NCBI GenBank assembly: GCA_017471465.1
Contig: JAFUTI010000033.1
Coordinates: 1-61,960, forward strand
Reading direction: 5' to 3'
Length of the DNA: 61,960 bases
Source of the DNA: Prevotella sp.
GTDB lineage: Bacteria > Bacteroidota > Bacteroidia > Bacteroidales > Bacteroidaceae
The translations under genes were made by a program, and so were the position numbers. This document shows positions 1-8,736 of the stretch, one piece after another (within the stretch, counting starts at the first letter, position 1; every line of letters begins with the position of its first letter). A model generated the notes under the pieces. The model was not told the DNA's origin. It saw nothing but the letters and a program-made list of their open reading frames with translations, and did no database searches.

Positions 1-81
1 CTACTTGTCTCTGTTTATGGAAATCTTTCAAAGAACTCTTTCTTCATACGACTAACACCCGGTTTTGGGCGAAAGCGGATG

Positions 82-112
82 CAAAGGTACAAACTTTTTC
101 AGTACACTCCAA
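82..112 (-). promoter_or_regulatory. Leftward Bacteroidota promoter at window edge
   Basis: Read on the minus strand, TTG (plus 110-112), exactly 20 bases, then TACCTTTG (plus 82-89) match the TTG-N20-TAnnTTTG sigma-ABfr promoter. It fires out of the left end, so the gene it serves is not in the window. The transcript would first pass a ten-codon ORF (plus 15-47). Confidence 0.6.
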
Positions 113-174
113 ACTTTTTCCAAAATATTTTTCAAAATAACGCTTTTTTTTCGCGTTTGTTTACAAAATCGCCT

Positions 175-915
175 TTATTTTACGAGAAAAATGCTGATTT
201 CATAGAGAATCCATATCGGGAAAGCGACAACAAACAGTGTAAAGACATCTGTAGTTGGTGTAACGATGGCAGCCAGTATTAATATGGTAACGATGGCGTG
301 TCTGCGGTATTTTGCCATCACCGAAGAAGAAATGATTCCAAAGCGTCCCAGGAGCCAGCATACGACAGGCAACTCGAAGAGCACTCCCATCATAAAGCTC
401 ATACCTATCAATGTGTCGATGTACGACTGTAGGGTCAGCATATTATCGATATCGGCACTGACCTGATATGTGCCCAGGAAACGTACGGTTAAAGGAAATA
501 TGAGGAAATAGTTCAAGACGGTTCCCAACAGGAACATTATATATGCGGCCCCTCCTATCCAAACGGTATACTTTCGTTCACTGGCATACAATCCAGGAGA
601 GACAAAGCTGAAGAGTTCATATATAATATAAGGTGAAGCTGCCAACAGTCCTACATACATAGCCGTTTTCATGTGCATCATGAATTGTTCGGTCAAGCCA
701 GTATTTATTAGATGCAGTGAGAATGGCGTGAGCCTTAGCAGCCTATAGGTCAGGAAATCGCTGTCTCTTGGTGCCAGGATGACATCAAACAATGGTCCTT
801 TCATAGCAAACGCAGCTATTACCATTACGGCAACAACCAACAAAATCTTAATCAGCCGCGCGCGCAACTCATCAAGATGATCCCAGAAAGTAGCATACTC
901 CGAGGATTCATTCAT
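175..915 (-). CDS. tatC: Sec-independent protein translocase TatC
   Basis: The 246-residue polytopic protein is the receptor/core subunit of the twin-arginine translocase, which exports folded proteins across the inner membrane. The N-terminus has the family's [12 protein letters not shown] motif, and about six hydrophobic segments follow, including the [13 protein letters not shown] and [15 protein letters not shown] regions typical of TatC. Length is normal for the family. It overlaps the end of tatA by 8 bases, so the two are translationally coupled. No tatB is seen, as expected for Bacteroidota. No clear twin-arginine signal peptide occurs on any protein in the window. Confidence 0.95.
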   Translation of the reverse strand: MNESSEYATFWDHLDELRARLIKILLVVAVMVIAAFAMKGPLFDVILAPRDSDFLTYRLLRLTPFSLHLINTGLTEQFMMHMKTAMYVGLLAASPYIIYELFSFVSPGLYASERKYTVWIGGAAYIMFLLGTVLNYFLIFPLTVRFLGTYQVSADIDNMLTLQSYIDTLIGMSFMMGVLFELPVVCWLLGRFGIISSSVMAKYRRHAIVTILILAAIVTPTTDVFTLFVVAFPIWILYEISIFLVK

Positions 916-1105
916 CTGTTTTCTTCTCCGATTCCTCGTCGGTGATTTCTTTCATGCCGTCCTTAAAACTCTTGACGCCCTTTCCGAGTCCTTTCATCAG
1001 TTCCGGGATTTTCTTTCCGCCAAAGAGCAACAGGAAAATGAGGGCAATGACAAGCACCTCCTGCATTCCAAGTCCAAGCATCAATACATTATTCATATAC
1101 TTCAT
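908..1105 (-). CDS. tatA: Sec-independent protein translocase subunit TatA
   Basis: A 65-residue single-span protein: a hydrophobic helix (residues about 15-30) followed by the [23 protein letters not shown] amphipathic helix that defines TatA/E proteins, and a charged tail. TatA multimers form the translocation patch with TatC. The start at 1105 overlaps the penicillin-binding protein gene by 17 bases; a second Met three codons in (1096) is also possible. Gene order PBP-tatA-tatC and the overlaps at both ends suggest one transcript. Confidence 0.94.
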   Translation of the reverse strand: MKYMNNVLMLGLGMQEVLVIALIFLLLFGGKKIPELMKGLGKGVKSFKDGMKEITDEESEKKTDE

Positions 1106-3407
1106 CTATATCATTAACATCTTCCAAGCCGCTATCGGAGAACTCGCAAGGATTGAAACCTTCGTCAAGATCGAACACAGCATTCTCGTTATAATTCAAA
1201 TGTTTGTCAGCATACACCTTCTTCATATAATAAGCAAAGATAGGCAGTGCCATAGCAGCACCCTGTCCCATATCCATGCGGTCGAAATGGATGTCGCGGT
1301 CATCGCCTCCGACCCAGCAGCCCGACACAAGAGAAGGGGTGATTCCCATAAACCATGCATCACTGTTATTATTGGTGGTACCGGTCTTTCCTGCCATCTC
1401 GCCTTTCAGGTTATACCTATAGCGTAACCTTGTAGCTGTGCCCCCGTCGACAACGGCCTTCAGCATATACAGCATCTTGTTTGCTGCCGCTTCACTGATG
1501 ACCTCGTTCATCCGAGGCTGGAACTGTGCGATATTGTTTCCATCGCTGTCTTCAATCTTCGTGACAAACATGTGTGCCGCGCGAATTCCGTGATTAACGA
1601 AAGCCGTGTAGGCGCTGACCATCTCGCCGACGGTAATCTCGCACGGACCAAGACAGAGAGCCATCGAGGGATGAATCTCCGGGTTATTGATGCCATATTC
1701 ATGCAGCAGCTGAACGAAGGCATCAGGATTGAGCTTACTCATCAGGTAGGCAGATATCCAGTTGTTCGACTGCTGTAGTCCCCATTTCAGCGTCACCATT
1801 TCGCCATAGCGTGAATGGCTGCCGTTGCGTGGTGTCCAAGGTTTGCCGGCCACCATGTAAGTCTGCTGTACATTGGGAGCCAGGTCGCATGGCGAGAAGC
1901 CGTTCTCCATCGCCAGTGAGTATAGGAAAGGTTTGATGGTGGAGCCTACCTGTCGTCTGCCGTCCATCACCATGTCGTAGGCGAAATACGTAAAGTCAAG
2001 ACCACCGACATAGGCTTTTACGTAACCGTTCTTGGGATCCATGCTGATAAATCCTGTACGAAGGAAGGACTTCAAGTAGCGGATGGAGTCGAGCGGTGTC
2101 ATCACGGTGTCTATCTCACCGTGGTAACTGAAGATAGACATCTGTGTCTTTGTGTTAAACGATTTCTCGATATCTGCATCCGACGCTCCTTCGTTTTTCA
2201 GCACTCGGTAGCGTTCACTCTGGCGCACCGATCGCATCAGGATCTTCCTTACTTCCGCTGCAGTCAGTTTGTTAGAGAAGGGTGACGTCGACTTCTTCTG
2301 ATTCTCCCTGAAGAAAGCTGGCTGCAGATATTTTGCAACATGTTCATAACAAGCTTGCTCTGCATATTTCTGCATCCTAGAGTCAATCGTTGTATAGACT
2401 TTCAGGCCGTCGGTATAGATATTGTAGTTCGAACCGTCCTTCTTCCTGTTCTTATTACACCATCCGTACAGGGGGTCTGTCTCCCAGTTAATACTGTCAA
2501 TATGGTATTTCACCCCACCCCACGACGGATAGTCGGCACGTTCCGGTTTTCTGGCCATCATATAGCGTCTCAGGAAGTCACGGAAATAGACGGCAACGCC
2601 CTCTTTATGGTCAGAGGCATGGAAATTCAGTTTCAGCGGTTCAGCCTGACATTGGCGGCACTGCTCCTCCGAGATATATCCCGCCTTCTGCATCTGTGCC
2701 AGCACGACATCCCGTCGGTCTTTACAACGTTCTGGGAAGCGTACTGGATTAAAGAAAGACGGATTCTTGCAAAGTCCCACCAAGGTTGCCGACTCCGAGG
2801 TTGTCAGGTCTATAGGCTCTTTATTAAAATAAGTATTGGCAGCCACCTTAATACCCACGGCGTTATGGAGGAAGTCAAACTTGTTCAGGTACATTGTCAG
2901 GATTTCGTCCTTCGTGTAGTTCCGCTCCAGTTCGACGGCAATGACCCACTCTATCGGTTTCTGCAGGACACGCTCCAGGGTTGTGTGTGCCGGTTTCTCG
3001 GTGAAGAGCTGCTTTGCCAGCTGCTGCGTTATCGTTGATCCGCCGCCCGCCGACTTCTGTCCCATCATACCTCTTTTTACGATAGCACGTCCCAGGGCAT
3101 AGAAGTCAATCCCCGAATGATCGTAGAAGCGTACATCCTCGGTTGCCACCAGTGCCTGCACCAGAGACGACGGCAGGTTGGTGTAGTCAACCATCACACG
3201 GTTTCCCTTTTCGGAACTCCATGTTCCTATAATCTTGCCGTCAGCGGAATACACCTGTGTGGCATAACGGTTAATAGGATTCTGCAGGTCTTCTATCGGA
3301 GGCATATATCCTATCTTTCCCTCCTTGATGCCCCAGAAAGCAAGGCCCGTCGCCAGTACTGCCAGAATAAGCACGCACCACAAGAAACGAACGAAAAACT
3401 TTTTCAT
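1089..3407 (-). CDS. Class A penicillin-binding protein (PBP1A-type transglycosylase/transpeptidase)
   Basis: A 772-residue bifunctional peptidoglycan synthase polymerising glycan strands and cross-linking stems outside the inner membrane. An N-terminal membrane anchor (residues 8-27) is followed by a GT51 domain with the [10 protein letters not shown] motif (90-99) and [15 protein letters not shown] (about 119-133). The transpeptidase domain has GSTIKP (SxxK, 488), SNN (547) and KTGTTNN (674). I chose the ATG at 3407 because it starts a normal signal-anchor ([10 protein letters not shown]); the ORF is open 33 codons further upstream, but those codons run across the promoter. An acidic tail ends the protein. 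It is first in the run with tatA and tatC. Confidence 0.95.
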   Translation of the reverse strand: MKKFFVRFLWCVLILAVLATGLAFWGIKEGKIGYMPPIEDLQNPINRYATQVYSADGKIIGTWSSEKGNRVMVDYTNLPSSLVQALVATEDVRFYDHSGIDFYALGRAIVKRGMMGQKSAGGGSTITQQLAKQLFTEKPAHTTLERVLQKPIEWVIAVELERNYTKDEILTMYLNKFDFLHNAVGIKVAANTYFNKEPIDLTTSESATLVGLCKNPSFFNPVRFPERCKDRRDVVLAQMQKAGYISEEQCRQCQAEPLKLNFHASDHKEGVAVYFRDFLRRYMMARKPERADYPSWGGVKYHIDSINWETDPLYGWCNKNRKKDGSNYNIYTDGLKVYTTIDSRMQKYAEQACYEHVAKYLQPAFFRENQKKSTSPFSNKLTAAEVRKILMRSVRQSERYRVLKNEGASDADIEKSFNTKTQMSIFSYHGEIDTVMTPLDSIRYLKSFLRTGFISMDPKNGYVKAYVGGLDFTYFAYDMVMDGRRQVGSTIKPFLYSLAMENGFSPCDLAPNVQQTYMVAGKPWTPRNGSHSRYGEMVTLKWGLQQSNNWISAYLMSKLNPDAFVQLLHEYGINNPEIHPSMALCLGPCEITVGEMVSAYTAFVNHGIRAAHMFVTKIEDSDGNNIAQFQPRMNEVISEAAANKMLYMLKAVVDGGTATRLRYRYNLKGEMAGKTGTTNNNSDAWFMGITPSLVSGCWVGGDDRDIHFDRMDMGQGAAMALPIFAYYMKKVYADKHLNYNENAVFDLDEGFNPCEFSDSGLEDVNDIDEVYE

Positions 3408-3425
3408 ATTTTCATTTTTTCGGTG

Positions 3426-3433
3426 CAAAAATA
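3426..3433 (-). promoter_or_regulatory. -7 promoter element for PBP1A-tatA-tatC
   Basis: Minus-strand TATTTTTG fits the Bacteroidota TAnnTTTG box and lies 19 bases upstream of the PBP start. No clean TTG is present at the -33 distance. With the pyrB promoter (3477-3484) it makes a divergent promoter region of about 100 bases. Confidence 0.5.
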
Positions 3434-3476
3434 CAAAATTCTCTGAAATAATCACACGAAATCGGGAAATAATGTG

Positions 3477-3484
3477 TAATTTTG
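3477..3484 (+). promoter_or_regulatory. -7 promoter element for pyrBI
   Basis: TAATTTTG matches the TAnnTTTG box 25 bases before the pyrB ATG. The leader is too short for an E. coli-type pyrBI attenuator and none is visible. Confidence 0.55.
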
Positions 3485-3508
3485 CCCCATCATTTACTAA
3501 AAACAACG

Positions 3509-4456
3509 ATGGAAAAGCATAATTTTGTTACTATTGCCAATCTCACCCGCGAGAAAATCCTCTATATGATTGAGATGGCACAGGAGTTTGAGAAGCACCC
3601 CAACCGTGAGCTGTTAAAAGGGAAGGTCGTTGCCACGCTTTTCTTCGAGCCCAGCACCCGCACCCGTCTTTCTTTCGAGACAGCCGCCAACCGTCTTGGT
3701 GCCCGCGTCATCGGCTTTGCCGACCCGAAGATCACCAGCGGCACCAAGGGCGAGACACTGAAGGACACCATCCTGATGGTCAGCAACTACGCCGATGTCA
3801 TCGTCATGCGCCACTACATCGAGGGTGCCGCCCAATATGCTTCCGAAGTGGCTCCCGTGCCCATCGTCAACGCCGGCGACGGTGCCCACCAGCACCCCTC
3901 ACAGTGCATGCTCGACCTCTATAGCATCTACAAGACCCAAGGTACGCTCGAGAACCTTAATATTTATATGGTGGGCGACCTGAAATACGGCCGTACCGTC
4001 CACTCGCTGCTGATGGCTATGCGCCACTTCAACCCCACGTTCCACTTCGTGGCGCCAAAGGAGCTGGCAATGCCCAAGGAGTACAAGCTCTACTGCGACG
4101 AACACGGCATCAAGTACCAGGAGCACACAGCCTTCAACGAGAAGGTCATTGCCGATGCCGACATCCTCTACATGACCCGCGTGCAGAAAGAGCGTTTCAG
4201 CGACCTGATGGAGTATGAGCGGGTGAAGAATGTCTATATCCTGAATAACGACATGCTCCGGCTGGCCAAGCCCAACATGAAGATCCTGCACCCCCTGCCC
4301 CGCGTCAACGAGATAGCCTACGAGGTGGACGACAACCCCCACGCTTATTACATCCAGCAGGCAGGCAACGGACTCTTTGCCCGCGAAGCCATCTTCTGCG
4401 ATGTCCTCGGCATCAGCCTCGACGAAGTACGTAACGACAAAACCATCATCCTATGA
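3509..4456 (+). CDS. pyrB: Aspartate carbamoyltransferase catalytic subunit
   Basis: Catalyses carbamoyl phosphate plus aspartate to N-carbamoyl-aspartate, the committed step of pyrimidine synthesis, in the cytoplasm. The 315-residue protein has the carbamoyl-phosphate signature [13 protein letters not shown], the KGETLKDT loop, [12 protein letters not shown] and the HPLPRVNEI aspartate-site motif. The open frame extends upstream through a TTG, but that lies inside the promoter, so the ATG at 3509 is chosen. It overlaps pyrI by ATGA (4453-4456), the classic coupling for the dodecameric ATCase. Confidence 0.97.
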   Translation: MEKHNFVTIANLTREKILYMIEMAQEFEKHPNRELLKGKVVATLFFEPSTRTRLSFETAANRLGARVIGFADPKITSGTKGETLKDTILMVSNYADVIVMRHYIEGAAQYASEVAPVPIVNAGDGAHQHPSQCMLDLYSIYKTQGTLENLNIYMVGDLKYGRTVHSLLMAMRHFNPTFHFVAPKELAMPKEYKLYCDEHGIKYQEHTAFNEKVIADADILYMTRVQKERFSDLMEYERVKNVYILNNDMLRLAKPNMKILHPLPRVNEIAYEVDDNPHAYYIQQAGNGLFAREAIFCDVLGISLDEVRNDKTIIL

Positions 4457-4899
4457 ACAAGAAAGAACGCCTCGTTGCCGCCATTGAGCACGGCACCGTC
4501 ATCGACCATATCCCCGCTGCCAAGACCTATCAGGTAGCCCAGTTGTTAGGACTCTTCGAGATTGACACCCCTGTCACCATCGGCATCAACTACCCCTCGA
4601 AGAAAGTGGGCAGCAAAGGTATCATCAAAGTGTCCGACAAGTTCTTCACCGACGACGAGATCTCGCGCCTCTCGGTCGTTGCCCCCAACGTCATCCTCAG
4701 CATCATCCGCGACTATGAGGTCGTTGAGAAGAAGACCGTCGAGACACCCAGTGAGATTCGTGGCATCGTGAAGTGTAACAATCCGAAGTGCATCACCAAC
4801 AACGAACCGATGCAGACCTACTTCCACGTTACCGACAGCATCCTGACCTGCCACTACTGCGAAAAGGAACAGGATATTAACAAAGTAGAACTGGTATAG
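4453..4899 (+). CDS. pyrI: Aspartate carbamoyltransferase regulatory subunit
   Basis: The 148-residue partner of PyrB binds nucleotide effectors and zinc and makes the holoenzyme allosteric. The N-terminal nucleotide-binding half is followed by a zinc domain with Cys108, Cys113, Cys133 and Cys136 in the C-N4-C...C-x2-C pattern (KCNNPKC, LTCHYC). Length matches the E. coli subunit (153). Its start overlaps the pyrB stop. The next sequence downstream is decayed gene debris. Confidence 0.96.
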   Translation: MNKKERLVAAIEHGTVIDHIPAAKTYQVAQLLGLFEIDTPVTIGINYPSKKVGSKGIIKVSDKFFTDDEISRLSVVAPNVILSIIRDYEVVEKKTVETPSEIRGIVKCNNPKCITNNEPMQTYFHVTDSILTCHYCEKEQDINKVELV

Positions 4900-4916
4900 A
4901 AGAAAATCCATTATAA

Positions 4917-5258
4917 TGGCAGAGCTCTCCCACGACCTCAAATGAAGTCGGCGGCGAAAAGACCTGCCCGCCAGAGGACGTTGCCGAGCACATGGAAGCT
5001 CTGCTTGATGACTACCATGCAAGCCATCACACTTTTCAGGACATCCTTGACCTGCATGTACGCTTTGAACGCATCCATCCTTTTCAGGACGGCAATGGCC
5101 GCGTGGGGCGCCTTATCATGTTCAAGGAGTGCCTCAATAGCAGCATTGTTCCTTTTATCATTACAGACGAACTCAAAATGTTCTACTACCGCGGCCTGCG
5201 TCGTAGCCTCGGCCCTGCGAAAGATAGTTCTTGGCAATCTCGGCATCAGTCTTTTTAG
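4917..5258 (+). pseudogene. Fic-domain protein fragment (5' and 3' truncated)
   Basis: The frame opens just after a TAA at 4914-4916 and reads TTSNEVGGEKT, then HTFQDILDLHVRFERIHPFQDGNGRVGRL. The HPFxDGNGRxxR catalytic motif of Fic AMP-transferases is complete (about 5073-5110), followed by the normal IVPFIITDELKMFYYRGLR stretch. Homology to Fic proteins stops near 5205, where the sequence runs into the end of the opposite-strand gene remnant. Intact Fic proteins of this type have a long N-terminal region and an alpha-inhibitory segment, both missing. I read it as a remnant, not an 88-residue gene, because the matching frame extends upstream of the first Met without a start. Confidence 0.75.
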
Positions 5259-5799
5259 GCACCGCCCCCGTCCAAGTTGTAAGCCCCATGAAATCCTTCC
5301 GTACATCAGCCCGCTCAAATTCAGCCATGTACTTGTCGCTGATGTCCTACTTGTATTGCCGCCGCAGACGGTAGATGTCCGACACGTTCTCGGCGAAGAG
5401 CACGTTGTCTAGGGTGTTAATAGTCTCGATGTTCGTCGAGAAGATGCGTTCCACCGTCTCGGTATAGTTGATGTAGGGTGATGACTTCACGAAAAGGAAG
5501 GGATTCTCATTGAGCAGCTTTGGATTCTCGGCCACCGCCAGTTGCATCTTGAAGCCCTCACGGAGCATCGAGTCGCACTGCTCGGCCCGTTCAATGCTGC
5601 TTGCGAGGTCGTAGAGTATCATCATCACCATCTCGCGCCTGGCCTCTTCCTTTTTCTTGCCGTCGAGCCATGCGGCGGTGCCGAAGGTGAGCACGATGGA
5701 GATGGTGGTGGCTACCAGCGAGAGCAGGAACTGCTTCAGGGTAGCCATGCCGCTACCCATCTTCAGACTCTTGGGGGTATGTACTTTCACATTCATCAC
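5173..5799 (-). pseudogene. Truncated membrane-anchored hypothetical protein with in-frame TAG
   Basis: The N-terminal 150 residues contain one membrane helix (about residues 22-42, LLSLVATTISIVLTFGTAAW) followed by a charged helical region. The frame is stopped by TAG at 5347-5349. Past the stop the same frame continues with protein-like sequence (DISDKYMAEFERADVRKDF...GLTTWTGAV) to about 5205, where it collides with the Fic fragment and ends at a TGA (5173-5175). This suggests a nonsense mutation plus loss of the 3' end. The short TM plus coiled architecture resembles small Bacteroidota membrane proteins of unknown function. It follows the LolA-like gene by 7 bases, so it probably was the last gene of that operon. 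Confidence 0.65.
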
Positions 5800-5806
5800 T
5801 CTATGT

Positions 5807-6475
5807 CTATTTTCTTACAATGATTGCATTTGGATAGTTCTTAGGATTGAACTTGAAGACATTGTCACTCACGCCAAACTTGATCTTTGTCACAGTCATG
5901 GTCATCGACACGCCGCTCTGCTTGGCCTTCATCTCACGGAAATAGTACTTGTCCTTGTCAATCTTTACCACCATCTTCTTGGGGTCGTCCTTTTTGACGG
6001 GGTTCGTGAATGTCAACTCGTAGTACCGCCCGCTGACCTTTACTGTAGCGGTCTTATAATCTTTATCCACACTGAAGTCGATGTCATAGTCGCTTTCCGA
6101 CTTCTTGGTTGTCTTTTTGATGGTGAGGGTATCCTTGACTTCCTTGCCTTTCTTCTTGAGGTCGATATGCCGGTAACTCCATTCTTGTGTCCCGTCGAAG
6201 CCCTCCTCAGTCCTGACTTCCCTGCCTAATACTTTCATAAACATGGTGGCTTTCGTCTTTTCGTTTTTCATGGCCACAGTTGCAGTCATACCCGATAGTT
6301 TTACCACCATACGCGCTTCCATAGTCATCGTCATCTCCAGACCGGCGGGATTTGACATGACTTTCTCGCACTTCCGCATAATCTCCGTTACTTGCGGGTC
6401 TATCTGTGCCAGTGCACTCATTGTGCCGAATAGTGTCAGGATGACGGCAAGCATCCATAGTCTTGTCTGTTTCAT
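5807..6475 (-). CDS. LolA-like outer-membrane lipoprotein-sorting fold protein
   Basis: A 222-residue secreted protein with a signal peptide (MKQTRLWMLAVIL...SALAQ). The mature part starts with IMRKCEKVMSNPAGLEMTMTM and ends with KFGVSDNVFKFNPKNYPNAIIVRK, the pattern of Bacteroidota LolA-like proteins (half-barrel with a hydrophobic ligand groove). It may carry lipids or lipoproteins in the periplasm, though these paralogues are rarely characterised. The gene sits 11 bases after the VanX-like gene and 7 before the truncated membrane gene, in the envelope cluster. Its signal peptide belongs to the shared LWML family described in the findings. Confidence 0.7.
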   Translation of the reverse strand: MKQTRLWMLAVILTLFGTMSALAQIDPQVTEIMRKCEKVMSNPAGLEMTMTMEARMVVKLSGMTATVAMKNEKTKATMFMKVLGREVRTEEGFDGTQEWSYRHIDLKKKGKEVKDTLTIKKTTKKSESDYDIDFSVDKDYKTATVKVSGRYYELTFTNPVKKDDPKKMVVKIDKDKYYFREMKAKQSGVSMTMTVTKIKFGVSDNVFKFNPKNYPNAIIVRK

Positions 6476-6486
6476 TCAATTCTATT

Positions 6487-7296
6487 TCATTTAATCTGCT
6501 TGACGGGGAATGTGAAATAGGTATTGGGGAAGGGCTCGTTCTTCAGCGTGAAGTGCCACCACTCCGAGTCGAGGGGCTTGAAGCCGTGGGCGAGCATGGC
6601 GCGGCGCAGGATCATGCGGTTCTTGAACTGCTGCTCGGTGATGCTTCGCTTCGGCTCGGCAGGACTCTTGCTGTTATCGCCGGTGTATTCGCCCGTCTCG
6701 GGATTGCCGCAGAAATCGGGATGACTCTCAGGACCGAACCAGTCGAAGGTGCCGCCCATGTCCACCTCCTTCTCCGTTGCCATATCAAAGAGCGTCAGGT
6801 CAACGGTGCTGCCACGCGTGTGACCACTCTTCTCCATGATGTACTCTTGTTCAAAAAGGACGCTCTTGTCGAGGTCAGGATAGAAGTAGGGCTTCATCTT
6901 TGTGTCCGAGAGGTCGGCAGCCCAGCGCACGAAGTGGTCAACACCCTTCTGCGGACGGTAGGCATCGTAGATCTTCAAGCGATAGCCCTGCGACATCACG
7001 TCGTCGCTCACTTCCTTCAGGGCTTTTGCGGCCTGTTTGGTGAGCAGTGCCGTCGGCTCCTCATAGCCGTCGATGCGGGCTCCCACGAAGTTGTACGTAC
7101 CGTAGTAGCGAATCTCCAGGATGGCGTCGGGCACGGCTTCGCTAAGGGTTACAAACTGGCTGCTGTCATCGGTCGGACTGACAACAGGCGTGTCATCGTT
7201 GCTGTTACAACTGGTAATCACACATGCGCCGCAAACAACAGCAAAGACTGCGGCGAGCAGTAAATACTTTTTCATTTGCATATATGCTTTATTCAT
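6487..7296 (-). CDS. D-alanyl-D-alanine dipeptidase, VanX/DdpX family (M15D) lipoprotein
   Basis: A zinc dipeptidase of 269 residues. Motifs are YDAYRPQ (transition-state Arg), SGHTRGSTVDLTLF (zinc ligands His and Asp of SxHxxGxxxD) and SEWWHF (catalytic Glu and third ligand His). A lipobox (VITSC) follows the N-terminal hydrophobic stretch, placing it in the envelope; a start at the second or third Met gives the same mature protein. In Gram-negatives such enzymes recover D-Ala from peptidoglycan fragments, and there is no vanHA neighbour here, so resistance is not implied. The GH3 gene lies 239 bases upstream across a repeat. Confidence 0.88.
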   Translation of the reverse strand: MNKAYMQMKKYLLLAAVFAVVCGACVITSCNSNDDTPVVSPTDDSSQFVTLSEAVPDAILEIRYYGTYNFVGARIDGYEEPTALLTKQAAKALKEVSDDVMSQGYRLKIYDAYRPQKGVDHFVRWAADLSDTKMKPYFYPDLDKSVLFEQEYIMEKSGHTRGSTVDLTLFDMATEKEVDMGGTFDWFGPESHPDFCGNPETGEYTGDNSKSPAEPKRSITEQQFKNRMILRRAMLAHGFKPLDSEWWHFTLKNEPFPNTYFTFPVKQIK

Positions 7297-7529
7297 TCAA
7301 GTTTCGCATTTGCTCCGCTCGGCTCTGCCGCTTGCAAAGCAAGAACTTCTTTGTAGTTAAGGAGTTAAGTAGTTATCGCTTCGCTCGTCCTTTCGGACTG
7401 TAGTTAAGCCATTACTCTTCTCGCTGGTTTCTGCCGCCAGACATTTGGCTTCGCTCGGCTCTGCCGCTTGCAAGGCAAGAACTTCTATAACTACTGACTA
7501 CTTTACTACTTCAGAAAGTTGAATTTATT
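7295..7529. repeat. Intergenic repeat, copy 1 (with nested 35-bp duplication)
   Basis: The gap between the VanX-like and GH3 genes shares almost its whole length with 11649-11828: the edges (ATTCAAGTTTCGCATTTGCT and TCAGAAAGTTGAAT) and the core (TTATCGCTTCGCTCGTCC) are the same. This copy additionally carries two near-identical 35-base blocks, 7316-7350 and 7452-7486 (one A/G difference), starting CGCTCGGCTCTGCCGCTTG. No promoter box or ORF is evident inside. Confidence 0.85.
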
Positions 7530-7535
7530 CATATC

Positions 7536-8735
7536 TTATCTTCCTATTTGCTTTTTCAGTTTCAGTACGCGGTGTACGCTCTGGTCGATGCGCTGTTCGG
7601 TGAGCCTGCCGTCCTCCACGGCCTTGACTACGGCGTCGAAAGCCTCTACGAAGTTCTGCGGACCCAGCACGATGTCGGCACCGGCCTGGAGCGTACCGAC
7701 AGCGGCCTCTGCATTGGTGTACTGCCTGGTGATAGCACCCATCTCCATGGCATCGGTAATGATGATGTTCTGGTAGCCTAACTCTCCACGCAGTTTGTCC
7801 TGAAGGATGACAGACGACATGGTAGCGGGGATGTCCGAGCCCGTCACATTGGGCACGGCGATATGGGCTGTCATAATCAGCTGTGTGCCCCAGGTAATGC
7901 CCGCTTTGAAAGTCACCATCTCGCAGTCCAATATCTCTGCCCAAGTCTTCAGGCTTTGGGCATAGCCGTAGTGGGTGTCGGCCTTGGTGTCGCCGTGGCC
8001 GGGAAAGTGTTTGATGCACCCTGTCACACCGGCATCCTTCAGTCCCTGCAGGTAGTTAGTAACCATTGGAGCTGCCACAGCAGGATCGTCACTGAAAGCC
8101 CGCTTGCCTATTACTATATTCTCGGGGTTAGTGTTAACATCGGCAACAGGGGCAAAGTCCACGTCGAAACCGTATTTTTTAAGATATGTACCGATGGTGT
8201 TGCCGCAGTAGTATGCATTATCAGGGTTGCCAGTCTGGCCTATGGCATCCATCGACTCAAATATCTCTACGTCGAAGTTCGCATTATTACCGATACGGGC
8301 CACGCGGCCACCCTCCTCGTCGATGCAAAGCAGGGGCGAGCCGTTCAAGGCACGTAGCTGAGGGATGAAGGCCGCCAGTTGTGCCTCGTCCTCGATATTG
8401 TGGGCATAGAGGATGATGCCGCCCACAGGGTACTTCTCGTTCACGCCCAGCATCGTGGCGTTAACGGCCTGCAACTTGATAGCCTTGATGTCGTCAGCAC
8501 TGTTGTCCACGGTGCTGACCAGGTTAAAGTGAATAGTGGTGTCGAGACACTCTGGGCGCACGTAGAACAACTGCCCCACCTTTTCGCGCAGCGTCATCTT
8601 TTGTAGTTGCGCCTCCACCTCGTCGGTCGGTGCTGGTGGTGTTATGGGGTCATCGTCGTTCGAACACGATGTCAGTACACTTCCGCCGCTGATTACAAGG
8701 ATGGCGACTAGCATCCATAGCTTCATTTGTTTCAT
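7536..8735 (-). CDS. GH3 beta-N-acetylhexosaminidase (NagZ-like) lipoprotein
   Basis: A 399-residue family 3 glycoside hydrolase that would cut beta-linked N-acetylglucosamine, for example from peptidoglycan fragments. Key motifs are CIDEEGGRVARI, KHFPGHGDTKADTHYG (catalytic His/Asp loop special to NagZ-type GH3) and the nucleophile Asp328 in IIITDAMEMG. A lipobox (LTSC) in MKQMKLWMLVAIL... makes it an envelope lipoprotein rather than cytoplasmic NagZ. The ATG at 8735 is chosen; the upstream 18 codons lack a signal peptide and overlap the previous gene. Next to a D-Ala-D-Ala dipeptidase, a wall-fragment salvage role is plausible. Confidence 0.88.
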   Translation of the reverse strand: MKQMKLWMLVAILVISGGSVLTSCSNDDDPITPPAPTDEVEAQLQKMTLREKVGQLFYVRPECLDTTIHFNLVSTVDNSADDIKAIKLQAVNATMLGVNEKYPVGGIILYAHNIEDEAQLAAFIPQLRALNGSPLLCIDEEGGRVARIGNNANFDVEIFESMDAIGQTGNPDNAYYCGNTIGTYLKKYGFDVDFAPVADVNTNPENIVIGKRAFSDDPAVAAPMVTNYLQGLKDAGVTGCIKHFPGHGDTKADTHYGYAQSLKTWAEILDCEMVTFKAGITWGTQLIMTAHIAVPNVTGSDIPATMSSVILQDKLRGELGYQNIIITDAMEMGAITRQYTNAEAAVGTLQAGADIVLGPQNFVEAFDAVVKAVEDGRLTEQRIDQSVHRVLKLKKQIGR

Positions 8736-8736
8736 A

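Noticed and set aside
79-282. 67-codon plus-strand gene at the left end
   Set aside because: Overlaps the tatC 3' end and the leftward promoter; low-complexity Phe/Asn-rich translation.
4992-5258. Complete small Fic protein of 88 residues
   Set aside because: Fic-like sequence extends upstream of the Met (TTSNEVGGEKT) and the C-terminus lacks the usual end, so it is a fragment.
6487-7296. Vancomycin resistance gene cluster
   Set aside because: Only a VanX-like dipeptidase is present; no VanH, VanA ligase or VanRS genes, and such enzymes are common in Gram-negatives.
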